Below, one piece after another: positions 41,738 through 51,627 of a DNA stretch of 63,661 nt. The DNA comes from an uncultured Bacteroidales bacterium. GTDB taxonomy: Bacteria > Bacteroidota > Bacteroidia > Bacteroidales > P3. Under the pieces are notes generated by a model. It searched no databases. It was not told the origin of the DNA and was given only the letters and a program-made list of their open reading frames with translations. The position numbers and the translations under genes are program-made. The stretch is taken from positions 1 to 63,661 of the forward strand of contig CAJOHZ010000009.1 in assembly GCA_905234695.1 (NCBI GenBank), given 5' to 3'. Numbering within the stretch: the stretch's first letter is position 1; each line of letters begins with the position of its first letter.

Positions 41738-44098
41738 TTAGAATTTGTAAGTGTAGCTGATGGAGGGGATGATGGGGAACAGCGAGATTTGCGTGAGGGC
41801 TCTCTCGTCCGTTGTGTAGTTATAGCTGGTGTATAGCATATAGGGGTTCTGTCGGTTGTAGGCGTTGTACACGCTCAGGTTCAGCGTGCGGGTGCCGTAG
41901 TGCAGTTTCTTGTGCCAGTTGAAACTGATATCCATGCGGTGGTAGGAAGGCATCCGGTAGTTGTTGCGGGTGGTGATGTAGCTGGCAGTGGTGCTGTAGT
42001 AGTCGCCGGTCGGCGTGTAGAAGTCGGGGTCGAAGTCTTGCAGTCCCAGCGTCACGGCATTGCCGGTGCAGTAGACCCAGGTGGCGCTGAGGTCGAACCG
42101 CTCAGAGAATTTATATGTCAGCACGATGCTGATATCGTGCCGGCGGTCGTATTTGGCGGGGAAGACCTCTTTCTCGTTCAGCTCCTGTCCGGGGTAGTCA
42201 AACAGCCGGTCGGTATGGCTCCAGGTGTAGCCAATCCATCCAGTGAGTTTTCCGATGTTCTTCTGTGCCAGAAACTCGATGCCGTAGGCCCAGCCGCGAC
42301 CCATGCACACCTTGCTCTCCCATCCGGCCGAGGAACCCCAGAACGAGGCGCCGTCTTTGTACTCCAGCAGGTTGTCCATGTACTTGTAGTACCCTTCTAC
42401 CGAGAGGTTCAGCGAGTCGCGGAAGTTGTAGAACAGTCCTGCCGCCACCTGCTGAGACTGCATGGGCAGGATATTGGCGGTGACGGGCACCCACAGGTCC
42501 GTGGGCAGCGAGATGCTGCTGTTGCTCAGCAGGTGCAGATACTGGGTCATGTAGGCGTACCCCACTTTGGCCGACAGGCGGTCGGTGAACAGCAGGCGTC
42601 CACTCACGCGGGGTTGCAGGCTGGGGTAGAATTTGTCCTGCACGGCGAAGCCTGTGAAATTGAGGCCGAGGTTCACCTTCACGAGGTCGCTGATGCGCCA
42701 GTCGTCCTCGACGTAGGCCATCACCTCGTTGGCCATCAGATTGCTCTGGCCGATAACGGTGTCCATCGATTCGTTGCCCGCGTCAAGGCGTACGCTGCTG
42801 GTTTCGGGTGTGAAGTGGTGGAACACATAGCCCAGTCCGAATTTGCCGTTGTGGTCGGGGGTGGGGGTGTAGTCGAAGTCGAGCCGTCCGGTGGCGTCCT
42901 GGATGCCCGAGTTGAAGTTCGAAGTGTAGGCGAAGTCAAGGCCATCGATTGCATTTTCCTCTATGGTGAGGCCTAGGTCGTTGCGATAGCGGGTATAGGC
43001 GCCGGTGAGGTTCATGAACAGTTTCGGGGTCAGTTCGTAGTTCCACCGCAGGCTTCCCACGATATTGCCCCAGTAGTAGCCCAGTTTCCACGACTCGCTG
43101 CCAGTGTTGTAGCTGCGGGTGCGCAGTCTGGCGTACAGCGCGTCGTCGCCCATGTAATAGCTGGCGTACAGGCGGCTGCGTTCGTTGAATTTATGGGTCA
43201 CTTTGGCGTTGACATCGTAGAAGTAGTATCCGGCGTTGACCTTCTGGTTCCCGCCGATGTCTGCCACGACGGCGGCGATGACGGGTTGCAGCAGCAGGTC
43301 GCCGTAGGTGCGGCGGGCCGAAAGGCTGAAGGTGGTGCGCTCCTTGATAATGGGGCCTTCCACGTTGAGTTTGGCAGAAATGAGGCCGATGGTCACACCA
43401 CCGTGGTATTCCTTGTCATTGCCGTTGTTGGTGGTGATGTCGAGTACCGACGAAAGGCGGCTGCCGAAACGGGCGGGAAAGCTGCCCTTGTAGAGGTTGA
43501 TATTCTTCACCGCATCCGAGTTGAAGGCCGAGAAGAAACCGCCCATGTGGTTGACGTTGTACATCGGCACCCCGTCCAGCAGGAAGAGGTTCTCGTCGGG
43601 ACCGCCGCCGCGCACATACATCCCCGAGGTGCCCTCGCTACCGTTCTGTACGCCGGGCATCAGCTGCACCACCTTGATGACATCGGTCTCGCCGAAGAGC
43701 ACTGGCACGTTGCGCACCTGCTCGACGGGGATTTCCACCATGCTGGGCTGTGAACTTTCCACATGCTGTACCCGTTCGCCGGTCACCACTACCTCCTGGA
43801 GTGTCAGCGAGCCGTGCAGTTTCACGTTGAGACGTTGGCTGCCCGTCAGCTGTAGGGGGTGGTACTGGGTTTCATAGCCCACGAACGAAACCCGCAGGAC
43901 GGCGTGGTCGCCTTTGAGGGTGAGGGTGTAGCGTCCGTGTTGGTTGGTGGCGGCTCCTTTGCGTGAGACGGTGTCCCACACCGTGGCCCCGATAAGGGTC
44001 TCGCCGGTGTGTTCGTCCACGATGGTGCCGCTGACGGTGTGCTGCGCCCATACGGAGGCACTGAGGCAGAGCAGCAGCAGGAGAAGCGTTTTCTTCAT
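41738..44098 (-). CDS. TonB-dependent receptor with carboxypeptidase-like domain
   Basis: This 786-residue outer-membrane receptor has the signal MKKTLLLLLLCLSASVWAQ. The N-terminal CarboxypepD_reg domain is VSGTIVDEHTGETLIGATVWD. The plug contains PVLFGETDVIKVVQLMPGVQNGSEGTSGMYVRGGGPDENLFLLDG, and the barrel ends PSISYTYKF. The GSxGxxGMYVRGGGPDENL plug motif is typical of receptors paired with DUF4249 proteins. The substrate is unknown. It heads the operon with the DUF4249 and dehydrogenase genes. Confidence 0.9.
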   Translation of the reverse strand: MKKTLLLLLLCLSASVWAQHTVSGTIVDEHTGETLIGATVWDTVSRKGAATNQHGRYTLTLKGDHAVLRVSFVGYETQYHPLQLTGSQRLNVKLHGSLTLQEVVVTGERVQHVESSQPSMVEIPVEQVRNVPVLFGETDVIKVVQLMPGVQNGSEGTSGMYVRGGGPDENLFLLDGVPMYNVNHMGGFFSAFNSDAVKNINLYKGSFPARFGSRLSSVLDITTNNGNDKEYHGGVTIGLISAKLNVEGPIIKERTTFSLSARRTYGDLLLQPVIAAVVADIGGNQKVNAGYYFYDVNAKVTHKFNERSRLYASYYMGDDALYARLRTRSYNTGSESWKLGYYWGNIVGSLRWNYELTPKLFMNLTGAYTRYRNDLGLTIEENAIDGLDFAYTSNFNSGIQDATGRLDFDYTPTPDHNGKFGLGYVFHHFTPETSSVRLDAGNESMDTVIGQSNLMANEVMAYVEDDWRISDLVKVNLGLNFTGFAVQDKFYPSLQPRVSGRLLFTDRLSAKVGYAYMTQYLHLLSNSSISLPTDLWVPVTANILPMQSQQVAAGLFYNFRDSLNLSVEGYYKYMDNLLEYKDGASFWGSSAGWESKVCMGRGWAYGIEFLAQKNIGKLTGWIGYTWSHTDRLFDYPGQELNEKEVFPAKYDRRHDISIVLTYKFSERFDLSATWVYCTGNAVTLGLQDFDPDFYTPTGDYYSTTASYITTRNNYRMPSYHRMDISFNWHKKLHYGTRTLNLSVYNAYNRQNPYMLYTSYNYTTDERALTQISLFPIIPSISYTYKF

Positions 44099-44131
44099 AG
44101 AATGGTAGTGGGTCTTGTGGGGTGAATCAAG

Positions 44132-45229
44132 TTACATGAGGTCTTCTGGGCGGATGCGCGCACCGGGGTCTGCCTCGCGGTTGCGTATCGTCGGCTGGTA
44201 GGGGATTGCGTCGTCGGGGGGAGTGTCCATGTTGTCGTCCGCGGTATCGTCGGGGACAGGCACCTCCGTCTGGGGTTCAGGAACGGCCGGGGTGCCTTGA
44301 TCCTCTTCGCTGCGGCGCATCCGACGGGCATGTCCCAGCAGGCGTGTGCGCTTGTGCTCCTCCAGCGTCTCGCCGGCCACGATACCGGTGGGCACGGCGA
44401 TGATGGAGTAACCCAGCAACATCACAATCATCGAGACGAACTGTCCCACCGGGGTCACGGGCGAGATGTCACCGTAACCTACCGTGGTGATGGTCACCAC
44501 GGCCCAGTAGATGCCCCGCGGGATGCTCGATATCAACGGGTTCTTGTCGCCCTCGATACCGTACATCGTGGCCCCCAGGATGATGGCCATAATGAATACG
44601 AAAAGCATGAAGATGAGTATCTTCACCGCGCTGCGCTTGATGGCGTTGAGCAGGAAATGGCTCTCGTCCAGAAACCGCTGCATCCGGAATATGCGGAAGA
44701 TGCGCAATATCCTCATCAGCCGCAACACCGAGAGTGTCGAGGCGGCGGGGATGAAGAGGCTCAGGTAGGCGGGGAAGATGGAGAAGAAGTCGATGATGCC
44801 GTAAAACGAAAGGAGGTATTTCCACGGTTTCTTGAGGCAATAGACACGCAGGTAGTATTCGAAGGTGAAGAGGATGGTGAACCCCCAGCCAAGGACGCGC
44901 ATGGCGATGGTGAACCATGCAGCCGCTGTCGAGAGGCTCTCCAGCATGATAACCACGATATTGGCAGCGATGAGAGCCAGCAGCCAGATGTCGAATTTTT
45001 TGCCGGCAGGGGTGTCCGACTTGAAGATGATGGTGTATATTTCCTGCTTGGTTAGCGAGCGAAACCGTTTGGGCAGTAGCACCGTGAACAGGGCGCGGTG
45101 CATCAGGTCGCCGATGAACTTGACAATCTTCAGGGCGATGTCGCGGTAGGGTATCGCGACGATTTTCTGCCATAGGCGAATCAGCAGGGCCTGCATCTTA
45201 TGCCAGATGCGGTTCAATAGTTCTTTCAT
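44132..45229 (-). CDS. Voltage-gated potassium channel family protein
   Basis: This 365-residue protein has a cytoplasmic N-terminus (MKELLNRIWHKMQ). Six membrane spans follow, with S4-like RLMRILRIFRIFRMQRFL (regularly spaced Arg) and the selectivity filter TITTVGYGDISP. The C-terminal tail is Pro/Glu/Asp-rich. The frame extends to 46099 over the neighbouring M16 gene, but ATG 45229 overlaps that gene's TGA and starts the channel. It would pass K+ across the inner membrane. Confidence 0.92.
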   Translation of the reverse strand: MKELLNRIWHKMQALLIRLWQKIVAIPYRDIALKIVKFIGDLMHRALFTVLLPKRFRSLTKQEIYTIIFKSDTPAGKKFDIWLLALIAANIVVIMLESLSTAAAWFTIAMRVLGWGFTILFTFEYYLRVYCLKKPWKYLLSFYGIIDFFSIFPAYLSLFIPAASTLSVLRLMRILRIFRIFRMQRFLDESHFLLNAIKRSAVKILIFMLFVFIMAIILGATMYGIEGDKNPLISSIPRGIYWAVVTITTVGYGDISPVTPVGQFVSMIVMLLGYSIIAVPTGIVAGETLEEHKRTRLLGHARRMRRSEEDQGTPAVPEPQTEVPVPDDTADDNMDTPPDDAIPYQPTIRNREADPGARIRPEDLM

Positions 45230-46527
45230 TGTCCGATAGGGGTAATGGGTTGGGTGGGGTTGTCGGCTGATTGGATTTCCAGCACCGCCTCCCGTCCGGG
45301 GGCGAAGGCCTCGCGGGCCACGCGCTGCACGTCGTCGGGCTTCACGCGGCGGTAGTGGTCGGGTTCGGTGTTGATGAGTTCGGGCTGCCCCAGCATCTCG
45401 TAGTAGCAGAGGCCCAGCGCCCGGTCGGCCGCTTTGTATTGTGAGTACACAAAGGTGTTCTCGAATTTGTTGGCCACTTTCTCCAGTTCGTGGGCATCCA
45501 CAGGTGTCTCTGCCAGCTGCTGCAGCTCGGTGGTGATGGCGTCGTTGGCCCGGGCGAGTTCCACTCCGTGGCACAGTTTGCCGCTCACCACGAAAAGGCC
45601 GGGGTCCAGTTCGCCGGTGATGTAGGCGTTCAACTCGCTGAAGAGGGCCTGCTCCTGAACCAGGCGGCGGTACAGTCGCGACGAGTGGCCATTGCTCAGG
45701 ATGTCGCTCAGAAGGTCGTACACGTAGTAGTCCTCGTCCCATCGGCTGCACATCAGGCGTGCGTTGTAGAGGGCGTCGTCGGGCACCTCGCGCTTCACCT
45801 GCAGGCGGCGGGCCTCCTGCAGGCTGGGCTCGGCGGGGTAGTGCCGTTCCCGTGCCTCGGGCAGTGCAATCCCCTCCGCGGGGCGCAGGCCTCCCAGATG
45901 GCGCTCGGCCAGCCGCAGGGCCTCGGCCTCGTCGAGGTTGCCCGAAAGGGCCACGATGGCGTTGTCGGGTCGGTAAAAGCGGGTGAAGAAGTCGTATACA
46001 TCGTCCAGCGTGGCCTCCTGTACATGGCGGATGTCGGCCCCGATGGTGCACCAGCGGTAGGGGTGGCGTTGGTAGCATAGCGGCCGCAGCAGCATCCATA
46101 CATCGCCGTAGGGCTGGTTCATGTATCGTTGGTGGTATTCCTCTGTCACCACCCGTTTCTGCACATCCAGTACCTCCCAGTGCGAGCCCTCCACCGCCCA
46201 GTCGCCGCCCATGCGGTTGGCTTCCAGCATAAGGGCCTGCTCCAGACAGGCAGCGGGCACGGTAAGGTGGTAGTCGGTATAGTCGGTGTTGGTGAAGGCG
46301 TTGCTTTCGCCGCCCATGGCATCCACCTCGCGGTCGAAATCCGGATAGCGGCGGGTGCCGCCGAACATCAGGTGTTCGAACAGATGGGCGAAGCCCGTGC
46401 GGTCGGGCCGCTCGTCGCGCGAGCCCACCTGATACAGCACGTTCACCGTTACCAGCGGGGTGGTGGTGTCGCGGTGCAGCAGCAGGCGCAAGCCATTGTC
46501 GAACCTATGTCGGGAATACGTAATCAT
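45226..46527 (-). CDS. M16 family zinc protease (insulinase type)
   Basis: This 433-residue protein has the inverted zinc motif HLFEHLMFGG (H-x-x-E-H) near residues 47-51, with the downstream Glu in LEQALMLEANRMGG. A second, inactive-type half starts near LYNARLMCSRWDEDYYVYDLLSDILSNGHSSRLYRRLVQEQ. There is no signal peptide. Single-chain M16 enzymes act on small or unfolded peptides. It overlaps the channel gene by ATGA. Confidence 0.92.
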   Translation of the reverse strand: MITYSRHRFDNGLRLLLHRDTTTPLVTVNVLYQVGSRDERPDRTGFAHLFEHLMFGGTRRYPDFDREVDAMGGESNAFTNTDYTDYHLTVPAACLEQALMLEANRMGGDWAVEGSHWEVLDVQKRVVTEEYHQRYMNQPYGDVWMLLRPLCYQRHPYRWCTIGADIRHVQEATLDDVYDFFTRFYRPDNAIVALSGNLDEAEALRLAERHLGGLRPAEGIALPEARERHYPAEPSLQEARRLQVKREVPDDALYNARLMCSRWDEDYYVYDLLSDILSNGHSSRLYRRLVQEQALFSELNAYITGELDPGLFVVSGKLCHGVELARANDAITTELQQLAETPVDAHELEKVANKFENTFVYSQYKAADRALGLCYYEMLGQPELINTEPDHYRRVKPDDVQRVAREAFAPGREAVLEIQSADNPTQPITPIGQ

Positions 46528-46627
46528 ACCGATGCAATATTAAAAAACGTGCGCCCATGCGAATTATTGCCACCGCCCACAAAAAAACTATCGTGAAGAT
46601 TCCTCCTTTGGTAGCTTGGGAATAAAA

Positions 46628-46657
46628 CAAGAGAGTCCTGATTTCAGGACTCTCTTG
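46628..46657 (-). terminator. Terminator of tRNA-Gln
   Basis: CAAGAGAGTCCTGA pairs perfectly with TCAGGACTCTCTTG (14 bp), followed on the minus strand by TTTTATT. Confidence 0.93.
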
Positions 46658-46663
46658 CTCTTT

Positions 46664-46737
46664 TGGTTGTCCATCCAGGACTCGAACCTAGACTGGCTGA
46701 TCCAGAGTCAGATGTGCTACCATTACACCAATGGACA
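46664..46737 (-). tRNA. tRNA-Gln (CTG)
   Basis: Minus strand acceptor TGTCCAT pairs with ATGGACA. The anticodon loop CTCTGGA carries CTG, and the T-loop is TTCGAGT. The 3' CCA is encoded. Confidence 0.95.
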
Positions 46738-46789
46738 ATGTCTTTTCGTGTGGGCCGTCAAGCAGCGTTTTTCTCTCGAAAAGCGGGTG

Positions 46790-46820
46790 CAAAAGTACTA
46801 CTTTTTTCCCAATTGGCAAA
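46790..46820 (-). promoter_or_regulatory. Stable-RNA promoter of tRNA-Gln
   Basis: Minus strand: TTTG (46820-46817), exactly 19 bp, TACTTTTG (46797-46790), then CACCCGCTTTT. Confidence 0.85.
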
Positions 46821-46831
46821 AACTTTTTGCG

Positions 46832-46865
46832 AAAAAAAATCGCACTGGTTGATAATCAGTGCGAT
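46832..46865 (-). terminator. Terminator of the TonB receptor gene at 46887
   Basis: ATCGCACTG (46839-46847) pairs with CAGTGCGAT (46857-46865). On the minus strand it is followed by eight T. Confidence 0.92.
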
Positions 46866-46886
46866 ATTTTTGTGTTATTGGGCAGG

Positions 46887-49559
46887 TCAGAGCGACGAGG
46901 TGGACTCTTCGGAGCCGTCCTGCGACCGATTCTCAAGCTCCATCTTGCCGAAGCGTAAGGTGATGCCGGCGGAGATGTAGCGGCTGTTCAGTGTGTAGCT
47001 GTTGCTTTCGCTGAGCAGGTAGGGGTCTGTGGTGGTGGAGCCCGAGCCGATGGTCTTGCCCCAGTTGAAGATGTCCTGTACGTTGACGAAGGCCGAAAGT
47101 TTGCGCTTGAAGAAGTCGGCGCGGATGCCGAAGTTGAGGTAGTAGCGGGCCTTGCGCTCGGCGGCGAGGCTGATGGTGGGGCTGGAGTAGTTGGCCGAGG
47201 CAAAAATCTGGTAGTTGCCCCACACCTTGGCCCATGTGTTCAGCCGCAGGCTGTACGACACCTTGTGGTTCTCCAGCGTCTCCTTGCCGGGACGGTCGAG
47301 GCGGTAGCCGTAGTCGAACAGGTTGGCATACAGGCGCACGTTGAAGAAGCCGTTGGGACGGTAGGTGACATTGGCGGAACCGCCCACACGGTAGGAGCTT
47401 CCCATGTTGTAGGGCTGCGAGAACTGCACGATACGGTTCAGGATGGGGTCGTCTTCAGGCGTCGAAGTGGTGAGGTTGTCAATCTCGTTGGCGCTATAGC
47501 GGGCGTAGGCTTCTGTGTTCACATAGCCGAAGTTGAGGAAGTACTTGCTCCAGCCGGCCTCGGCGTTGTGGGTGTAGGCATACGTCAGCGCGCGGTTACC
47601 GGTGGAATAGCTGTCCAGCGAGTACCGTTTGTAGGTGGTGATGTTCTCCTCGCCTGGACGTTTCATGCGGAGGGTGTAGTTCAGTTTGACGTTGTGCATC
47701 GACTCAGTGCGGTAGGAGAGGTGGATGGAGGGGTTGAAGGTAAGGAAGTTGCAGGTGGTGTCGTCGTTGGTGAAAGCGTACGCCGTGCTGCCCTTGTAGC
47801 GGAAGTCGATATGCTCGTATTCTGTGCCGAAGCCCAGCTCGAGGGTGAAGCCACCCCAACGGCGCGTCCATTCCACATCGCCCTCTACACCGTTCTCGGC
47901 ATCGTCGAAAGAGTAGCTGCGGAGCTGGTCGTCGACAGGGCTGGTGGTGTAGTTGTCGTAGACGTTGTAGTTGCGCCAGGTTTTCTCCAAGGCGTAGCCC
48001 AGACCGAAGGAGAATTCCCCGTTCTCGCTGTAGGGGCGGTTGTAGCGCACGTCGGCATCGATATTATAGCGGCTGTTGTCGTCCAGGTAGGCCTTGTCGT
48101 AGTTCTGGCCTGCCGTGTAGGTGCTGTCGGGCACCTTGAAGAGGCGGAGGAAGTCGTTCTCGCTGTTGCCGTGGTTGAAGTTGTTATGCAGGCTGGCTCG
48201 GATGTTGTGCCCCTTGTCGTCGAACTTGTGGGTAAAGTCCAACCCCATCATGCCGAAGCCGCTGCGACCTGCGTTGTCGTTGGTGTCGGCATAGTTGTAA
48301 CGGCTGTTGGTCAACAGGTTGGCACGGTTGCGCTCCAGACCGCTCCAGCTGGTGTTGTAGCTGTAGTTGTATGACCCGAAGAACGAGACATCGGTCATTG
48401 AGTCAATCTCGTAGCTGATGTGGGTGAAGAGACTTCCGCTGAAGCGCTCGGAGTTGCTGGTGATCTCGTATCCCTCGGTGGCGGTGGTGTCGTACAGCCC
48501 GTTGGCCACGCTGTCATGGTCTTTGCGGTAGGTGGTCTTGCTCCATCCTTCGTTCTTGCTGGTGCTGTAGCGGCCGTTGGCGTAGAGGTTGATGGAAAGG
48601 CGATCCTTGGCCCAAGTGTACGATACCCAAGGGCTGAGCGACGGCTGGGTGGCTCCGTTGAGGCCGAAACTGATGAAGTGGTTGCTCTTGATATAGGCCG
48701 AGGTGATGATGTTGATGACGGCCTCGGCGCTGGTGGCGTACTTGGCTGATGGGTTGGTGATGGTCTCGATGCGGTCCAGTGCGTTGGCGGGGAGGGTCTC
48801 GAGGTAGGTCTTCAGGTTTTCCTCGGTGAGTTTCGAGGGCTTGTCGTTGACCCAAATCTCCACGCTGGAGACGCCGCGCAGGGTGATGTTGCCTTCCACG
48901 TCCACCTCCACGCCCGGGGCGTTCTGCAGGGCATCGCTGGTGGTGCCGGTCTGGATGGTCGGGTCTTCAGCGACGTTGTAGACCATCTTCTCGCCGTCCA
49001 TGGCGTACAGCGGTCGCGAGGCTGTCACCTTGACCTCTTTCAGCGTCGTTGCGCCGGGCGCAATCGTGATGGTGCCCAAGGCGGTGTTGTTGGTGACGCT
49101 GAAGGGGTAGAGGATGTTCTTGTAGCCGATGGCCGAGACGCGCAGCAGCATGTCGCCTTGCGGCACGCCTTGGATTTCGAACGATCCGTTGAGGTCGGAG
49201 ATGCCGCCCTTCACAAAGGAGGAATCGGCGGCGTTGAGGACGGCGATGTTCACGTAGGCGATGGGTTCGTTGTTGGTGCTGTCGCGCAACACGCCGATCA
49301 CCTTGAAGGTGTCTCCCTCTTTCACGTTCTTTTTCTGACGCACGTTCTGGGCCTGCTCGGCGGCACGCGCGGCCTGCCACTGTTTACGCATCCGCTCCCG
49401 GTCACTGCCTGATGGCGGGCGGCCGGGGCGTCCTCCCGGAGGGGGACCGCTGAAACCGCCGCCGGGGCCGCCGCCCGGCTGGGCGTAGACCAGGGTGTTG
49501 AGGGCAATGAAGAGGATGAGTGATGCGATGTGTGTCAGATGCTTGCGGTGGATGGACAT
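46887..49559 (-). CDS. Outer-membrane TonB-type receptor with Gly/Pro-rich N-terminus
   Basis: This 890-residue protein has a signal peptide ending in TLVYAQ. An unusual Gly/Pro/Arg-rich spacer follows (PGGGPGGGFSGPPPGGRPGRPPSGSDRE, about 27-55), then a charged helix. A carboxypeptidase-like domain (FKVIGVLRDSTNNEPIAYVNIAVLNAADSSFVKGG) and a plug (NAPGVEVDVEGNITLRGVSSVEIWVNDKP) come next, then the barrel. It resembles the TonB receptor-like outer-membrane barrel group (DUF5686/OMP_b-brl_3 type). The start at 49559 begins the signal peptide; the upstream frame to 49628 does not. Confidence 0.85.
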   Translation of the reverse strand: MSIHRKHLTHIASLILFIALNTLVYAQPGGGPGGGFSGPPPGGRPGRPPSGSDRERMRKQWQAARAAEQAQNVRQKKNVKEGDTFKVIGVLRDSTNNEPIAYVNIAVLNAADSSFVKGGISDLNGSFEIQGVPQGDMLLRVSAIGYKNILYPFSVTNNTALGTITIAPGATTLKEVKVTASRPLYAMDGEKMVYNVAEDPTIQTGTTSDALQNAPGVEVDVEGNITLRGVSSVEIWVNDKPSKLTEENLKTYLETLPANALDRIETITNPSAKYATSAEAVINIITSAYIKSNHFISFGLNGATQPSLSPWVSYTWAKDRLSINLYANGRYSTSKNEGWSKTTYRKDHDSVANGLYDTTATEGYEITSNSERFSGSLFTHISYEIDSMTDVSFFGSYNYSYNTSWSGLERNRANLLTNSRYNYADTNDNAGRSGFGMMGLDFTHKFDDKGHNIRASLHNNFNHGNSENDFLRLFKVPDSTYTAGQNYDKAYLDDNSRYNIDADVRYNRPYSENGEFSFGLGYALEKTWRNYNVYDNYTTSPVDDQLRSYSFDDAENGVEGDVEWTRRWGGFTLELGFGTEYEHIDFRYKGSTAYAFTNDDTTCNFLTFNPSIHLSYRTESMHNVKLNYTLRMKRPGEENITTYKRYSLDSYSTGNRALTYAYTHNAEAGWSKYFLNFGYVNTEAYARYSANEIDNLTTSTPEDDPILNRIVQFSQPYNMGSSYRVGGSANVTYRPNGFFNVRLYANLFDYGYRLDRPGKETLENHKVSYSLRLNTWAKVWGNYQIFASANYSSPTISLAAERKARYYLNFGIRADFFKRKLSAFVNVQDIFNWGKTIGSGSTTTDPYLLSESNSYTLNSRYISAGITLRFGKMELENRSQDGSEESTSSL

Positions 49560-49737
49560 GAGATTGGATGGTATTTGAAATTCGTGACAAAACGTGATGA
49601 AGAGCGTACAATTTATATTATGCACCAATAGTTAGTGCCTATTGCCCGCCGTTTCTTGCATCCTCATGAAAAAAAATTGCTATTGCAATGCGATTCTGGT
49701 GTGCATCCATTGATCTTCCAGTGTTTTCCCCGTGTGT

Positions 49738-49888
49738 TCCCAGTGCACCTTCGGTGCGCTCCCGTAGCGGTTCCTAAATATCTATGGTACCACTTTGGTA
49801 TATGTCCGGTACCTCTTTGGTATTTCTTTGGTTAACCAAAGAAATGTCAAGATTGCACTGGAGCTGTACTGGGACCTCTCCGAAGGTG
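49738..49888. repeat. Intergenic element with tandem short repeats and palindromes (locus 2)
   Basis: The gene-free stretch 49560-49995 holds nested inverted repeats: TCCCAGT (49738) with ACTGGGA (49868), CCAGTGCA (49740) with TGCACTGG (49854), and CACCTTCGG (49746) with CCGAAGGTG (49880). At the centre is a perfect 24-bp palindrome (49822-49845) built around TTTGGTTAACCAAA. CTTTGGTAT-like units repeat at 49794-49830. The layout parallels the elements at 2953 and 60845. Confidence 0.7.
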
Positions 49889-49995
49889 CTCCGATGTTGC
49901 ACCTGGTGGATGATCCTATGGAGTAAGAATGTTTATGGCGAGGCAATATTTACGGGTTGTTGGCGTTATAATGTCAGAAATCTAAAGTTTAGGCA

Positions 49996-50316
49996 ATGAA
50001 GAAAGGGTTTTTAGTATGTGCAGCCCTGCTCGCCCTTGGAATGATGGCCGCTTGTGATGACGAGGAACCTCCTCGTCCTTCTCCAGTGAGCAATCCAAAA
50101 GTATATACAGTGACTGTTCCTGATTATCTTTATGGTGGCGATGTGGAAGGGGCTGGAGAATATAAAGAGGGTGATACTGCCACATTGGTGGCGAAGCCAT
50201 GGGCTATGTTTTATTTTGTTTGTTGGAGTGATGGGGATCACCATAGTGAGATTAAGAAGTTTGTCGTAACACAAGATACATTATTCTCTGCAGATTTTAA
50301 ACCCATCGAAATATGA
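49996..50316 (+). CDS. Small lipoprotein with InlB B-repeat-like domain
   Basis: This 106-residue protein starts MKKGFLVCAALLALGMMAAC (lipobox Cys 20), then a Pro-rich linker (DDEEPPRPSPVSNPK). One domain follows, VTVPDYLYGGDVEGAGEYKEGDTATLVAKPWAMFYFVCWSDGDHHSE with FVVTQDTLFSADFK, the G-x-Y-x-x-G...W-x-DG pattern of InlB B-repeats or flg-new repeats. AT-rich relative to its neighbours. It sits directly after the palindromic element. Probably surface-displayed. Confidence 0.65.
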   Translation: MKKGFLVCAALLALGMMAACDDEEPPRPSPVSNPKVYTVTVPDYLYGGDVEGAGEYKEGDTATLVAKPWAMFYFVCWSDGDHHSEIKKFVVTQDTLFSADFKPIEI

Positions 50317-50367
50317 TAGCTTTTTTATGGATGAAATAAGCCGCGAGTGCGGCCTATTGCGTGAAGT

Positions 50368-51573
50368 ATGAAACAGGTTCTACTTTTTCTCGGAGCTTTG
50401 ATGATGGCCACGGCGGTGCAGGCGTGGAGTCCTGCGGTGCCTCAGTCGGCCGACGGCCGCGACAGCGGCGCCTATCGTGTGGCGCGTGAGTTGCGGTTGC
50501 AGACCGACGGCCCCCGTCTGTCGGGTTATACCCTCGGCTTCGCCCCCGACTGGCGGGTGGGTGTCGACGTTACCACCTTCTTTCGCGATGCGGAGTTCAT
50601 GATGCCTTACACCCGTGGCTACACCGCCACGGGCTTCTTTGTCGCCCCCTACGCCACCCGTGCGGTGGGCGAGCGGGCGCAGCTCACCCTGGGGCTGCGG
50701 CTGGCCGGTGTGGCGGGCTATCCGGGCCTGCGCCGCTGGTGGCCGTTGGTGCGGATGGAGTATGCCCCGCACGACAACGTGCGGCTGGTGATGGGTTCGT
50801 TGTACGGCACCCTTTCGCACGGCCTCTATGAGCCGATGCTGGACCGCGAGCGGTGGGTCTACGACCCCTATGAGGAGGGCGTGCAACTTCTGGCCACACT
50901 GCCTTTGGGCGGGACACGCTGGCATACGGACACCTGGCTTTACTGGGAGGAGCTGCTGGAACCTTGGCAGCCGCGACAGGAGCGGTTCACCCTCGGCAGT
51001 GCCCACGAATGGCAGCTGACAGGTGTCAACGGCCATTCGCCCTTTGCCCTCAGCATCCCGCTGAGTTTCCTCGGCAGTCACCGGGGCGGCCAGTTCTCGG
51101 CATTGGACACCTGCATCCAGTCGCTCTTCAACGAGAGCGTGGCCCTGCGGGCCAGTATGGCCACGGGGCGGCGCAGCGCGCTGGCGGTGGATGTGCCGCT
51201 GTTCCTGTATCAGGATGTGTCGCCCGAGAAGTGGCAGGCCTTCCCTGACGGATGGGGTTTCTGGCCGCATCTTTCGTTCGATGGCACGCTTGCCCCTGCC
51301 ACAGGTGACCGCGATTGGCGGATGCTGCTGCAGGCCGGCTACTGGCGGGGCAGCCATTTTATCGCCCCTCGCGGGAGCTACCTCTTCCAAAGCGTAAGTT
51401 GGCACAAACCCGATTTCGCCGCTCCCGACCGTCGTATGCTCACGGCCAAGGCCGCCGTGGAGAACCGCTACGGCAGCACCTTCGCGCTGGGACTCGACGC
51501 AGAATTCTACTATGACATGGATTTGCGCGGCCTCGATATTGCCTTTGGCCTGTATATGCGCTACCGCCCTTGA
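50368..51573 (+). CDS. Exported outer-membrane barrel-like protein
   Basis: This 401-residue protein has the signal peptide MKQVLLFLGALMMATAVQAW. Many amphipathic strands follow, rich in Trp, Tyr and Gly (for example WWPLVRMEYAPHDNVRLVMGSLYGTLSHGLYEPM). The end GLDIAFGLYMRYRP is compatible with a barrel. It has no close family that I can name. Its stop overlaps a hairpin at 51564-51592 (CCGCCCTTG with CAAGGGCGG), which could end transcription between it and the convergent C10 gene. Confidence 0.7.
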   Translation: MKQVLLFLGALMMATAVQAWSPAVPQSADGRDSGAYRVARELRLQTDGPRLSGYTLGFAPDWRVGVDVTTFFRDAEFMMPYTRGYTATGFFVAPYATRAVGERAQLTLGLRLAGVAGYPGLRRWWPLVRMEYAPHDNVRLVMGSLYGTLSHGLYEPMLDRERWVYDPYEEGVQLLATLPLGGTRWHTDTWLYWEELLEPWQPRQERFTLGSAHEWQLTGVNGHSPFALSIPLSFLGSHRGGQFSALDTCIQSLFNESVALRASMATGRRSALAVDVPLFLYQDVSPEKWQAFPDGWGFWPHLSFDGTLAPATGDRDWRMLLQAGYWRGSHFIAPRGSYLFQSVSWHKPDFAAPDRRMLTAKAAVENRYGSTFALGLDAEFYYDMDLRGLDIAFGLYMRYRP

Positions 51574-51592
51574 ACGGGGTGTCCAAGGGCGG
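51564..51592. terminator. Hairpin between convergent genes
   Basis: CCGCCCTTG (51564-51572) and CAAGGGCGG (51584-51592) form a 9-bp stem without a T-run. Confidence 0.45.
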
Positions 51593-51627
51593 CAGGATAT
51601 GTCGTAAGGAAGAAAAGGGGGTGCGGG